Shown: positions 11,430 through 23,537 of the stretch, piece by piece
Layout: every line of letters begins with the position of its first letter
Position numbering within the stretch: the stretch's first letter is position 1
Source: Deroplatys truncata
Taxonomy: Eukaryota; Arthropoda; Insecta; Mantodea; Mantidae
Length of the DNA: 64,000 nt
Direction: 5' to 3'
Assembly (NCBI GenBank): GCA_030765065.1
Contig: CM060981.1
Location: 229,469,152 to 229,533,151 of the forward strand
The notes under the pieces: model-generated
Databases searched by the model: none
The model's input: only the letters and a program-made list of their open reading frames with translations
Told to the model about the DNA's origin: nothing
Program-made: the position numbers and the translations under genes

Positions 11430-12330
11430 TTTTACTTTCTCTACTTATAGTAGATAAGTAGGGGAAGTATTGTATTACAGCCAAAAATTCGATACCGAGA
11501 TTTCACCGGAAATACATGTTTTGAGACCCCCTGAATCCAAAAAAGCATATTTGGAAACATGTCCGTGTGTTTGTCTGTGCGTCTGTGTGTGTGTCTGTGA
11601 ACAGCATAACTCACAAACGAACAGTCGGATAAACACCAAATTTGGTATCTTCCAGAGATGCGACACGAAGGTTTTCAAGAAAATCTCCCCATCCCAGATT
11701 ACCCTTTACATAGAACATTTTTCGAAAATTTTAATTTTCTCAAAAATACTCTAACGATTTTGATTAAAATATCATATGTTTAGGATATTTTCATGACAAA
11801 TAAAATGTGTATCTTGAATTTTCTGGGAATGTCTCCAAAAGTATTCTTCATTGTGAACGACTTTTGCATAACTGGTAAACCATAAGAGATAGACAAAATT
11901 TTACTGCACAAAAAATGTAGATCACGTTAAAATACACAATTTATATCATATACATTTTTTTGTTGAGTGAATCATTTTCCAGATATTGCTTTTATTCCTT
12001 TAAATTTTTCAGTACTTATTTTCTCAAATGGGAATTCGTTATTCATCTTTTTGTCTTGGATATGCAAAGAGTATTAATCTGTGGCAAAGAGAATGGTGCT
12101 GCACTTAGCAACTAGCTATTAAGAGATATGTATGTGCTTAAAGGCTACTGTATTTCTATATTGATCTTGTAAATATATATTCCCTTTACATCTACAAGAA
12201 AATTAGCAATAAGATGGAGTCTGCAAATGTGTATCTCGATTAACATGAAGTAGATGGAGAATAAGCGTTTGTAAAAATAGTTTGTACAAGAGTAGAGAAA
12301 GTCATGTGAGTGTAACACATCAGATTTTTC
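11430..12330 (-). repeat. R900 full-length copy, group A
   Basis: Reverse copy: starts TTTTACTTTCTCTACTTATA and ends GTGAGTGTAACACATCAGAT. A TG/CTGTG microsatellite lies at about 11563-11600, the position used by other copies. No functional reading frame is present. Confidence 0.85.
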
Positions 12331-12354
12331 TAAAAACATTTGTTTAGAAGCAGG

Positions 12355-12425
12355 GACGTGCATTAACGGTGAAATCTCGATATCGAATTCTTGGATACAA
12401 TTCAATATTTTTATACCTTCCATAG
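12355..12425 (+). repeat. R900 3'-end fragment, forward
   Basis: It matches the last block of the repeat: ACGGTGAAATCTCGATATCG then AATTCTTGGATACAATTCAA. It abuts the reverse copy to its left. Confidence 0.55.
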
Positions 12426-12429
12426 ATAT

Positions 12430-12995
12430 TTGGTAGAAATTAAAAACATGTAGTTAAGCTTAGTGCTATTGAATCTTTCTCAAAGAAACTTTTCTTTCAT
12501 GTCAACGATCTCCTAATACGTATTCTGTCAGAGAAATCTCAAGATGGGATTTGGGAATAGAATACACTGCTCTGTTTATCCACTATAGAAAAACGGAAAT
12601 CTCTGTTAATATTGAATAAAAACCTCCACATCGTAACAACGATGTATAACATGGTACACCACGAGACCGCTGCATTCTCCGCCTCCATTTACATGAGCCG
12701 TCGTGGACGGAACGTAATGTACAGGAGTACCATATCGCCACTTGCCGAAACACTCTCTGTTGGGCATATCCGCACATGACCGGAGGAGTAATCCTCAGTC
12801 AAGTAGTATCTCAGTTGTTCCTAAGGATATTATAAGAATGAGTGACTCCGTTTCAGGCCGCCCAGCAGTAGAAAAATCCAATATAATATCAGGATCTGAA
12901 ACCATGTCTCCAAATCTATAAATAGTAACGCAATTTCATCACAACAGAAATAAACAGTATACAAAACCAGTGTCACTAATCAAATGAATTGAGTT
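12430..12995. other. Unassigned sequence
   Basis: No feature is recognised. A short open frame on the minus strand (12583-12777) has no domain I can name. Confidence 0.35.
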
Positions 12996-13547
12996 TTATT
13001 TATAAAATATATGAAATATGGTATGAAATATATTTACATGACAAAATGTTTATCTTGAACTTTCTGGAATAGCCTAGGAAGTCCTTTTCATTCGGAAGGA
13101 ATTTGATAATGTTGTTTAACTTCTAAACGTTAAGCGATAAACGTAAACGTACCATGCAAAAAATGTATATCTCTTTAAAACACACAATTTATTTAAAATA
13201 AGTTTTTATATGGCATAAGCTGTTTCTGAGGTTACGTTATTAGAGGTTCAAATTGTTCAATACTTGTTATTCTTTTAAAATCCCATTGATTTTCAGCTGT
13301 TTCTCGCAATTGCATGAAAAGAGTACGGAATTTTAAGGTAGTATATACCGTCCTGTTCTTAATTATTTCACTATCGCTGCTCTCTTTGTATGCATAACCA
13401 AATGTGTAATGTAGCCATTTCTGTAAAAGTTTATTTGGATTAATATGTACTAGATAGAAACATAAGCTTTAGTAAGAATAGTTTGTATACCCATTAATAA
13501 AGATAGATGGTAGAGAAAGTCATGTGAATGTATCACATCAGAATTTT
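12996..13547 (-). repeat. R900 partial copy, group B
   Basis: It contains the 5' two thirds of the repeat in reverse. It runs from the TTTACATGACAAAATG block to TAGAGAAAGTCATGTGAATG and TATCACATCAGA. Group B features include the ATTAATAAAGATAGATGG insert. Confidence 0.75.
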
Positions 13548-13597
13548 TAATGTTCCATTTATATGCCCCCATTATCATTTAAGGCCATATTGACGGC

Positions 13598-14444
13598 TTT
13601 TTTACTTTCTCTACTACGTATAGTAACAAGGGGAAGTATTGTATTCCACCCAAAAATTCGATACCGAGATTTCACCGGAAATATATGTTTTGGGGCCCCC
13701 TGAATCCAAAAAAAAACATTTTTGGAAACATGTCCGTGTGTGTGTGTGTCTGTGAACAGTATATCTCAGAAACGAACACTCGAATAAACACCAAACTTGG
13801 TATTTAGGTTTAGTATCTTCCAGAGATGCGACGTTTTCAAGAAAATCCCCCAATCCCAAATTACGCTTTACATGGAAAATTTTTCGAAAATTTTAATTTT
13901 CTCAAAAATGGCTAACGATTTTGATTAAACTATCATATGTTTAAGATACTTTTATGACAAATGAAATGTATATCTCGAATTTTTTGGGAATGTCTCCAAC
14001 AATAATCTTCATTCTGAACGATTTTTGTATAACTGGTAAACCATAAGAGATAGACAAAATTTTACTACACAAAAACTGTAGATCGCGTTACAATACGTAA
14101 TTTATGTCATATACATTTTTTTATTGAGTGAACCATTTTCGAGGTATTGCTTGTTATTTCCTTAAATTTTCCAGTACTTATACCTTTTCTCAAATGCGAA
14201 TTCGTTATTCATTTTTTTGTCCGGGTAACGCAAAGAGAATGGAACAATCCACATAGCAACCAGCTCTTAAAAATTTGACTATCGCTTAAAGTCTACCAAT
14301 TCCCCTTGCATCTACAAGAAAATTAGCAGTAAGATTAACATCTCGATATCTCGATTAACATGAAGCATATGGAGAATAAGCGTTTGTAAAAATAGTTTGT
14401 ACAAGAGTAGAGAAAGTCATGTGAGTGTAACACATCAGATTTTT
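13598..14444 (-). repeat. R900 full-length copy, group A
   Basis: Reverse copy from TTTTTACTTTCTCTACTACG to TGTAACACATCAGATTTTT. It carries a short (GT)n at about 13736-13750 at the usual site. Confidence 0.87.
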
Positions 14445-14756
14445 AGCTTTGGAACATTTGCTCATCAGCAATAATTTTTACTCTCTTTAGTGGTGTTAAT
14501 TTTTGGGATTGCATTACTTTTGGTTATTTCATTAAATTCAACACACAGATACCTGCCATTCATAGGTACTTCCATACTCTAGGGAAATATGAAGGGCCTT
14601 GCAATCGGGAATCGACTGCGGGTCCTTTAGATTTGGAATTTATCTTACTAAGCACCAGACGGTAAAGGCAGTAATAATTTGTGAAGGGGGTCCGTAAACC
14701 TCTGTCTCAGTATAACTTTACTTCGACTCTTAATTTCAAGTCATTTAAGTAGAGAC
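14445..14756. other. Unassigned sequence
   Basis: No feature is recognised between an R900 copy and the inverted-repeat element that follows. Confidence 0.3.
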
Positions 14757-16222
14757 TGTACAATATCTCCAAAACTAAGCGTTGTAGAAAGAAATGTCTT
14801 GAATAAAAGTTGCTTGATATTATGGGGGAAAGTATATGCCAATAGTCGTGTTTTATTTGGAAGATGTGATGGACATTTTAGGGTTAATTTACTTCTTTTG
14901 TAAATCGGAATGTACCGTTTTTATATTTTTTTCTCACTCCTTATAAAAAACCAAACAACATTTGTATAAATCACTTTGCAATTATTCTTACATCAATGTA
15001 AATAGCAATGAAAATTCTGAATGGCTGTGTACGAAGAGCACAATCATTGGTTGGACCATCCATGGATGGTCATTTGAAGGTTAAGTTACGTTTCGTAATA
15101 GGGAACCAACATTTTTACTTTCTCTACTACGTATAGTATTCAGGGGAAGTATTGCATTCCACTTAAAAATTCGATGCCGAGATTTCACAGCAAATATGTG
15201 TTTTGAGGTGCACTAAATGCATATAAAGCATTTTTGGAAACATGTCCGTGTGTGTGTGTGTGTCTGTGAACAGGATAACTCAGAAACGAACAGTCGGATA
15301 AACACCAAACTTTGTATTTAGGTTCAGTATCTTACAAAGATGCGACACGAAGGTTTTCAAGAAAATCCCCCTACCCCAGATTACCCTTTACATGGAACGT
15401 CTTTGGAAAATTTTAATGTTCTCAAAAATTGCGTTAACGATTTTGAATAAAATACCATAAGTTTAAGACATTTATATGCAAATGAATTGTATATCTCGAA
15501 TTTTCTGGGAATGTCTCCAAAAGTACTCTTCATTGTGAAAGACGTTTGCTTAACTGGTAAACCATAAGAGGTAGACAAAATTTTACTACACAAAAAAAAT
15601 GTAGATCGCGTTAAAGTACACAATTCATGTCATATACATTTTTTTGTTGAGTGAACCATTTTCGAGATATTGCTTGCTATTCCCTTAAATTTTCCAATAC
15701 TTATACTTTTTCTCAAATGGGAATTCGTTATTCATTTTTTTGTCCTGGTAATGCAAAGAGAATGAAATCCTTGACATAGCAACCAATTCTTAAAATACTT
15801 CACTATCGCTTAAAGCGTATCAATTCCCCTTGCATGTACAAGAAAATTATCAATAAGAATAACTTGTCGATATCTGGATTAACATGAAGCATATGGAGAA
15901 TAAGCGTTTGTAAAAATAGTTTGTACAAGAGAAGAGAAAGTCATGTGAGAGTAACACATCAGGTTTTTATTTTGTTTCCTTATTCCTCATCACAAAACAA
16001 ACAGCTCTTTATAAACCATTTTCTAATGAGAAAACAACGTACAAAATGTAGGTTCCCATTTAAAAAGTTAAATTAACCCTAAAATGACTACCACAACATC
16101 CTCCAAATAAAACACGACTAATGATATATACTTTCCCCCATAATATCAAGCAACCTTTATTCAAGATGTTCTTTCTACAACGCTTAGTTTTGAAGATGTT
16201 GTACAAAATGGTCCACCTGTAT
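14757..16222. mobile_element. Mariner-type MITE with inverted ends, split by an R900 copy
   Basis: The blocks 14757-14900 and about 16060-16222 are inverted copies of each other. Both carry CTAAGCGTTGTAGAAAG, TTGCTTGATATTATGGGGGA and TAGTCGTGTTTTATTTGGA on opposite strands. The right end reads ATGGTCCACCTGTATA. A related short element with both ends is at 36382-36620. The interior is interrupted by R900 (15112-15967). No transposase is recognisable inside. Confidence 0.6.
15112..15967 (-). repeat. R900 full-length copy, group A
   Basis: Reverse copy from TTTTTACTTTCTCTACTACG to GTAACACATCAGGTTTTT, with a (GT)n at about 15248-15266. It sits inside the inverted-repeat element at 14757-16222 and therefore inserted after it. 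Confidence 0.87.
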
Positions 16223-16225
16223 ATC

Positions 16226-16498
16226 TATGCTAGCCTCTAGTACCCGAGGTCGCGAGTTGAAACCCAGCGGAGGGCGATGGACTCTTTCGGGCGTAAAAAT
16301 CCTTAGTATGGCTTCTTTCGGAAGGAAAGTAAAGCCGCTGGTCCCGTTTCGTAGACTTACAACGCGTAAAAGAACCTCAAGCCTGATAAGAGGCCTCTGA
16401 GCAAAATTACGCATCTTTCACGCCCAATATAAAATGGGACGCTAAGGACCACAGCAGTTAAAGAGCTTCCATAAATAAAACTCAATTTAATTTAATTT
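16226..16498 (+). mobile_element. SINE-V copy 2 (tRNA-derived), 5' truncated
   Basis: It starts ATGCTAGCCTCTAGTACCCG with the B-box-like GGTCGCGAGTTGAAACC, has the shared SINE-V body, and ends ATAAATAAAACTCAATTTAA. It follows the inverted-repeat element end by a few bases. Confidence 0.83.
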
Positions 16499-17204
16499 CC
16501 ATCCTGTATATAATCATTTTAACAGGAAGGATGCAGCTAAACGTGGATGGAGAAAACAAATGAATTTAAGTGAGACTGATAAATCAAACAATAACAGATC
16601 ACCAGTTTGTTGTTTTGTGTCTACTGATTTAAACACTAACTTATTTACCATGTTGTCATCGAGAAATTTCCAGTGGGAATCCCAGACATGACGTCGCCGC
16701 TGGGGAAAACCCATCACTCTAATATAGATTGACTGCTTTAATAATTTAAATCAGTATGCCCTCGGATTAACTGTAACATCAATGCTTACCCCTCCTGAAG
16801 CTACTTTCAAAGCTTGTCATTTTGTTAATTATTCCTTTATAAAATAATTGTGTGTTCTGCTGTTAAGCAGAGAAACTAAATTTATCTCGTTTTGAAAATC
16901 TGCCAAGTTGAATACATGCGATCGCAATTATTTGCTTTTCTTGCGATGTGCAAGACTAACAGAAATAATGTGCAGTTTAATGTGTGTTGCGAGCATAAAG
17001 CTTATAGTCGTCCCAGGCTTAGAACTGGAAATTTGTGCGAAAAAAACAGTTTGTATCCCGCGCGAACCCTTGTGTTCGTATCAGCTGTAAAGAATAGAGT
17101 ATTATTCATTACGTAAAGTGTATAAGGGCGGTGAAGGACATCACATAGAATTAAATGGAATATACAATCTTCTTTAGTTTTACTATTCATATTATTTCAT
17201 CATC
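16499..17204. other. Unassigned sequence
   Basis: No feature is recognised. Short open frames here lack any domain I can name. Confidence 0.35.
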
Positions 17205-17210
17205 ATCAAG

Positions 17211-17501
17211 TTAAATTGAGTTTTATTTATGGGCACTCTCTAACTACTGTGGTCCTTAGCGTCCCATTCTATATATTGAGCGCGAAAGAACGGAAATTTT
17301 GCTCAGAGACCTCTTATCAGGCTTGAGGTTCTTTTACGTGCCGTAAATCTGTGACACGGGACCATCGGCTTTACTTCCCTTCCGAAGGAAGCCACGCTAA
17401 GGATTTTTACGCCCGAATAAATTCATCGCACTCCGCCGGGTTTGAATCCGCGACCCCGGGAACTAGAGACTAGCATGGTACCCCTAGACCACAGAGGATA
17501 A
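17211..17501 (-). mobile_element. SINE-V copy 3 with tRNA-like head
   Basis: This reverse copy preserves the 5' head. On the minus strand it has an A-box-like TGTGGTCTAGGGGTACC and a B-box-like GGTCGCGGATTCAAACC, a pattern closest to tRNAs of the Asp/Glu/Val/Gly type. The body and the CTCAATTTAA tail match the other copies. CATCATCA lies on both sides and may be the target duplication, but the region is repetitive. Confidence 0.86.
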
Positions 17502-17512
17502 CATCATCAGCA

Positions 17513-18061
17513 TCAGCTACAAGATAGGCCGGAGAGGCCTGTTTCGGCTCAGAAGGGATCTTTCCATGTCTACGTGGTCTTCCGACATAACATCTCTAGT
17601 ACCAACTGGTTTGTATTGCAAGGCCTGTTTTGTAAGTATTTCCTCTGGAATTTGAGAGAGATGATTTTTCCATTTCATTTTATATTCCTTGATTTTGTCT
17701 TTTAAATTAAATGTTTTAATTTAAATATTTTAATTAAATATTCAGTCGCTTCAATTATTCTTTTATCATTCATATTCATGCCCAGATCCCGGCTGCATAA
17801 GATGTATTGTTTTATACAATTTTAATATCATATCTCTTCTTGTTTTGTTTTTAAATGTTAGTTTTATAGCGCCACATATGTATTGAAATTCGTATATATT
17901 TTTGTTTTAAATCTCTTTTATATTCATATGAAATATTACATCCGAGGTTGTTAAAATATTTACACTTGTTCTAGCACTTATTTTTAGGAGTATTTTCATC
18001 GGTTTGGGTATTTACAAATAAAGGCATTACTTATGTTTTCTCTATTGAAGTAATTAAATTA
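17513..18061. other. Unassigned AT-rich sequence
   Basis: It includes a short ATTTAAAT-rich low-complexity run at about 17700-17750. Nothing else is recognised. Confidence 0.35.
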
Positions 18062-18240
18062 TGCTTTGACGGCTCGCATTCGGGAATTCTCGTGGTTTAT
18101 CCCCGCGACCGCCCACTCCATGGGTTTTTCGTGGTTCTCCATGGTTCGCAGGCGAATGCCTGGGCGGTTTATCGTTTACCACGATTTTATTTTCATCATT
18201 CCCCGTTCATTCCGTTTCCTTTTCAGTTTTCAGGTATGCT
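18062..18240 (+). mobile_element. Degenerate tRNA-derived SINE fragment
   Basis: The stretch GGCTCGCATTCGGGAATTCT then CGTGGTTTATCCCCGCG looks like a decayed tRNA B-box region. It is followed by TTTTCGTGGTTCTCCATGG and CGCAGGCGAATGCCTGGGCG. This order resembles a SINE type common in hemimetabolous insects. The assignment rests on family memory, not on a second copy in this window. Confidence 0.45.
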
Positions 18241-19916
18241 TCTGATATGGAGGGTGTGAGTGAAGTGGAATGATGTGGGATAAAGTGAGTGGATATGTGG
18301 TGATAAAAGAAAGAGGATTTAGTTTTGGTTAAATGAGGTAAAGTTTTAGTTTAGAGTAGTAAACTTTAAAATTGATATATAAAATAAATAAACAAGAAGA
18401 TTATAATACAATAATTAATATGGAGATTAAATAACATTTTATAAGATAAATAAACAAACATAAATGGAAAGGTAGAATCAGACGACTGAAAAATTCAACG
18501 CCATAGCCGGGATTTGAACTACTATTAGGTCATTTAATGGAATTAATTACAAACATATAAATGCATAAATTAAACAAAATATTAAATTACTCATAGTAGA
18601 ATAATTAATATGAAAACAATGAAATACTATAAATATACGAATTTAACATTACAATGTTTATTCAAGAACATTTTAAATAAAATAGAAATATAAATCAATT
18701 TATTAAAATGGTTAGTAGAGGGTTTTTTCTGCCTACCAGTACCTTTTCAGTGGTTTCAGTGAATTTAGTTAAACAGGAGTAGGTAGTAGCTGATTACCAG
18801 TTAGTGTAGATAAATATAGAATTTAGAATTGTAATTAAGTTTTGTTTACCTCTTTACTCTAGTCTAATAATTCTATTCCTTTTCTTTTATTTATGTTTTC
18901 ATTTATTATTTTGTAGACTTTGTGTAGATTATAGTTATTTTATCTAAACATTTTGAATGTAATATAAAAATAACTGTTTTGGGGAATAAATGTAAAATTT
19001 TTATGTATGTTCCGGAGTAGTAACCAAGGTGCCGGCATAATATCTTCAGATTTTATTTATTTGTGCTTGTGGATTTTGTGGTGTATGGCGGTCCCTGGAG
19101 GATGGCGTAGATGCATCTCAATGGAAAGAGTACTCCCGTGGACATTAGAAGTCTACTTGCGCGGCGACTACACCACTGTGACGGATCTCAGAGCTTGGAA
19201 TTGCGGCCTATGGTCCCTTCGCCTCATTCCTTCCTCCTAGGGGTGATAGCCGCAATAGATCTGTGCAGGTCGCAGATCGCGGGAGTTCCCCTCCTTTGAA
19301 TCACCTCTGCCTATCCTATTATAGTTTGACATTGTTTTATTTAGTTGATACAAAGCTAATTGTAGTCTGTCTTCAGTACCTACCAGAAAGATCAGGTCAT
19401 ATACGATAGGACTGTTCATTATTTACTATTCCATATCAATTAAAAGTTTCGAACTGTGATTAACAAACGTCTTGAAAACTGAAGCAGTACGTTCTGAGTA
19501 GCTAAATAAAATTATAACCATAGGTAAAGTAAATATTAATAACAGTAAGAATAGTACTATTAAATAAGACTGGGAAGTGAGTGTTACCGTGATGTGAATA
19601 AGGCCAGCAACAGGCCGGAAACGGGTGTTTTTTTCTCTCAATTGTCGTTAGTGTACCGTTAGGTCGCCTGAAAATCACATGTGTAGAAAAGGGTTAATGT
19701 TCTCAAAACCCCGATAGCTTCAGGCATCCAAAAAGAAAGAAGGTACAAATCAGGTGATAGCGAAATGTGGAGATGGGAATTTTAGAAATAAAGAACCAGG
19801 AGAGTTTAAAAGACACACTTCTTCTTCTTCTTCTTCGTGGTAGTTCCTTGGAGGTGGTTCTTAAATAATGTGTCGGCGGATAGGTGCGATAGTATGAACC
19901 ACAGCAATAAAGAAAT
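18241..19916. other. Unassigned, mostly AT-rich sequence
   Basis: AT-rich sequence with one less AT-rich patch at 19080-19320. A (TTC)n run lies at about 19818-19835. I recognise no protein domain in either strand. Confidence 0.35.
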
Positions 19917-19918
19917 GC

Positions 19919-19995
<77 letters not shown>
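19917..19995 (+). repeat. (GC)n-(GT)n compound microsatellite
   Basis: A short run of GC dinucleotides passes directly into a long pure GT run. Alternating purine-pyrimidine tracts of this kind can adopt Z-DNA, which is general knowledge and not tested here. Confidence 0.97.
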
Positions 19996-19996
<1 letters not shown>

Positions 19997-20769
19997 CGAG
20001 GTAACATCGGGAGTCAGATTTTAAAACGGTGACGGGAAATAAACGGGCAGGAAAATGAATCAGTCGTATTAACCACTAACCCTAGATGCAAGATCCATTC
20101 AAATTCCTGAGCTAGCATCAAACCTGGGTCCATCCCTGCAAATCCCGTGCCGCAAAATTGGCGCACAGAGTACCGCCGCAAAACCCACAGATAATCGCAC
20201 ATATTTAAGGAACTGTAATTGGAGTGCTTTGGTTTCTCGCATGTCGCGGTCTAGTCAATGACTTGTTTACATGAAGTTGAATTCTAATATTGAAGCGATT
20301 ATGGTTGCCTTGTAGCAATCGTTTCAAATTCGAAGACCTTTGTGTATATTATTAGCGCCGATGTATGCAAAGGGAAGGAGTTGATTGCATATTCGAATAG
20401 AACGACTGTTCATTCCTTTTCCAGGCTTTGTACTGTCAAGACTCCAGCTTTATGCTTCCTTTCTCTTTTACCCGGAAACATTCAAAGCTTGTAGGGGAAG
20501 ACAGCGGCAAGGTGATATGTGCGTGCATAAACTAACCAGTTCTACCCTCCCAAGCAATTACTCTGTCTTATAACTAGAGCATCTGTTCGGAAAAAAAAAT
20601 CTTTTGCTAATTTATGCATTGTTATTAAGATTCGTATAAGGTGGCCGAATTGTTAATAAATGCTGCTCATTACGTAAAATAAGGAACAGATAAAGCAATC
20701 ACAGGCAATCGTTTTTTATCGAATTAAGTGTAAAAGTGCATGTGCACTGCAAATTCACTCTAATGTGTT
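19996..20769. other. Unassigned sequence
   Basis: No feature is recognised. A possible reversed SINE trace at about 20060-20200 is too weak to call. Confidence 0.3.
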
Positions 20770-20905
20770 ACTGTGGAAAATCAATAAATTCTCATACTTC
20801 TCCAGCCGGAGGGTACGGGTTAAATTTCCCTACCCTCTGCAGTCTAGAAGTATGCAAGTGGGAGTAAATTTGAGTGTGTTTCAAGTTAGATATTATTAAA
20901 ACCCA
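20770..20905 (+). mobile_element. SINE-L fragment
   Basis: It shares the body of the tRNA-headed copy at 50188-50400: TTCCCTACCCTCTGCAGTCT, AGAAGTATGCAAGTGGGAGT and a TTAAAACCCAAA end. The tRNA-like head is reduced to GGGTACGGGTTAAATTTCC. Confidence 0.5.
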
Positions 20906-20993
20906 AATTTAGAAATGAATTACAGTCAACGAGTTCTTTCTGAAGTCAAAGTGCCTGATATAACCATAGCTAGAAGTTAAAAAAAATATATAT

Positions 20994-22408
20994 CCGATGT
21001 GTCACACTCACATTACTTTCCCTACTCTTGTACAAACTGTTTTTACAAACGCTTATTCTCCACCTACTGCATATCAACCGATATAATCTTGTTGCTAATT
21101 TTCTTTAGTTGCAAGGGGAATATAGTAGGCTTTAACCGATAGTTAAATCCTTTAAAAGCTGGTTGCTATGTAGACATTTCTTTCTCTTTACACGTCCAGG
21201 ACATAAAAGAGTGAATAACGAATTCCATTTGAGAAAAAGTGCAAGTATTGGAGAATTCAAACAAATAACAGGGAATATCTCGTAAGTTGTTCACTCCACA
21301 AAAACACTGCATATGACATAAACTGTGTGTTTTAACGAGATCTACACTTTTGTGTAGTGAAGTTTTATCTATCTCTTACGGTTTATCAGTTATCTAAAAG
21401 TCATTCAGCACGAAAAGGACTTTTGGGACAGAACATTTACGATATATGGTAGACTTTAAGCGATAGTCAAATATTATAAGAGCTGGTTGCTATGTGAAAT
21501 AACGAATTCTTCTTCTGTCTCTGTTTAACCTCCTCGTATGTAGGACTTACAGGAGGGTGCCTGGGGACAGAGGCCCGTCGAGGAGCAGACACTCATGGAT
21601 CAAACAGAATATCCAGGATGGGTGATCAGCTCGATGCCTGGTATGGGAGGAAGGAAGCAGATGAAACGAAATGATGGTGAAATGGATGAAAGGAAAGGTG
21701 ATGATCAGCTTGTGGAATGAATGGCGGGGGAAACCGGAGAACACGGAGAAAACCCGCCCAGACGCCGCTTTGTTCACCGCAAATCCTACATGCGGGTCCC
21801 TGGGATTGAACCCGAGCCGCCTCGGTGAGAGGCGAGCGGTCTAAACACTCGGCCACGGCGCCGCCTAATAATGAATTCTCCTTTGAGAAAAAAGTATAAG
21901 TATTGGAAAATTTAAACGAATAACAAGGTTCACTCGAGAAAAAAAAATGCGTATGAAATAAATTGTGTCTTTTGACGAGATCTACATTTTTTGTGTAGAA
22001 AAAATTTGTCTATCTCTTTTGGTTTAAAGTTATGTAAAAGCCGTTCAAAAAATTCATGATATGCATTTCATTTGTCATGAAAGTATCTTAAATATATATT
22101 TTAATCAAAATCGTTAGAGCCATTTTTTGCAAAATTAAAATGTTCGTATTACGTCCCATGTAAAGGGTAGTCTAGGTTGGGGGGGAGGAATTTCTTTAAA
22201 TTCTTCTTGTCGCATCTTTGAAAGATACTGAACCTAAATACCAAGTTTGGTGTTCATCCGACTTTTCGATTTTGAGTTATGTTGTTCGCAGGGACACGGG
22301 CCTTTTTCTAATGCTTTTCTAGGATTCAGAGGGTAAATATTGATATCAAAATTTTTGGTGGAATACAACACTTCCCCTACTTACTGTACGTAGTACAGAA
22401 AGTAAAAA
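20994..22408 (+). repeat. R900 composite copy, group A, split by SINE-S
   Basis: It starts CCGATGTGTCACACTCAC and ends TACTGTACGTAGTACAGAAA then GTAAAA. At about 21430-21450 the sequence jumps back to an earlier point of the repeat (GGTAGACTTTAAGCGATAGT recurs), so two truncated units are joined. SINE-S is inserted at 21511-21866. Confidence 0.8.
21511..21866 (-). mobile_element. SINE-S copy 1 (tRNA-derived) inside R900
   Basis: On the minus strand it begins GGCGGCGCCGTGGCCGAG with a tRNA-Ser/Leu-like A box and a B-box-like GGGTTCAATCCCAGG. The body (CGGGTTTTCTCCGTGTTC, CCCGCCATTCATTCC, GGATCAGACAG-type region on the other strand) and purine-rich tail match copies at 53802 and 56894. It is flanked by AATAA[C/T]GAATTCT (21498-21510 and 21867-21879), which is part of the R900 host sequence. 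Confidence 0.9.
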
Positions 22409-22559
22409 TAAAAAGATACATACACAATTATTACTTGGGTTTAACATTAATTTTGTTGTTTGATAATTGTGGGCAAGATAATGAAATCACTACATTTCTT
22501 ATTTGTGGCTCAAAATTCTTCACATTTACTACAAAACTTTACTTTTGCCGAGGCAATGC

Positions 22560-22670
22560 ACACACTATACACACACATATCTGCACAACATTTTTCTTTT
22601 CAGTGTGTCTCAAGAGGTGTGCTCCCAGTAAAATTTAGATATTGAAATTTTGGGTGAAATGCAATAGAAA
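22560..22670 (+). repeat. R900 3'-end fragment, decayed
   Basis: A CA-rich stretch precedes TCAGTGTGTCTCAAGAGG, AGTAAAATTTAGATATTGAA and TTTTGGGTGAAATGCAATAG, matching the last block of R900. Confidence 0.5.
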
Positions 22671-22795
22671 GAAAGCTGAAGGCAGCAGTGTAAGGGCAGC
22701 TCGTGCCCAGTCCCTACAGTGAAAGTACTCCTAGCTCATGTCAGCTGTGAGCCGGCAGTGGTGTTCCCTTAGTCCGGAGGAGAATAAAACAAAAT

Positions 22796-23503
22796 TCTGT
22801 GTTACACTCACATGACTTTCTCTACTCTTGGACAAACTATTTTTACAAACGCTTATTCTCCATCTACTTCATGTTAATCGAGATGTTAACCTTATTGCTA
22901 ATTTTCTTGTAGATGCAAGGGTAATTGGTAGGATTTAAGCGATAGTCAAATATTTTAAGAGCTCGTTGCTATGTCGAGTATTCTATTCTCTTTGCATTAC
23001 CAGGGCAAAAAAAATGAATAACGAATTTGAGAAAAAGTATAAGTATTGGAAAATTTAAGGGAATAACAAGCAATATTTCGAAAATGGTTCACTCAACAAA
23101 ACAAATGTATATATCACATAAATTGTGTATTTTAACGCGATCTACATTTTGTGTGTAGTAAAACTTTGTCTATCTCTCATGATTTACCAGTTATGCAAAA
23201 GTCGTTCACAATGAAGAATACTTTTGGAGACATTCCCAGAAAATTAGAGATATACATTTCATTTGTCATGAAGATATCTTAAACATATAATATTTTAATC
23301 AATGTCGTTAGAACCATTTTTGAGAAAATTAAAATTTTCGAAAAATATACCTTGTAAAGGTTAATCTGGGGTGGGGGATTTTCTTGAAAATCTTCGTGTC
23401 GCATCTCTGGAAGACATTGAACCTAAATACCAAGTTTGGTGTTTATCCGACTGTTCGTTTTTAAGTTATGCTGCTCACAGAAACACACACAAACATACAG
23501 ACG

Positions 23504-23537
<34 letters not shown>

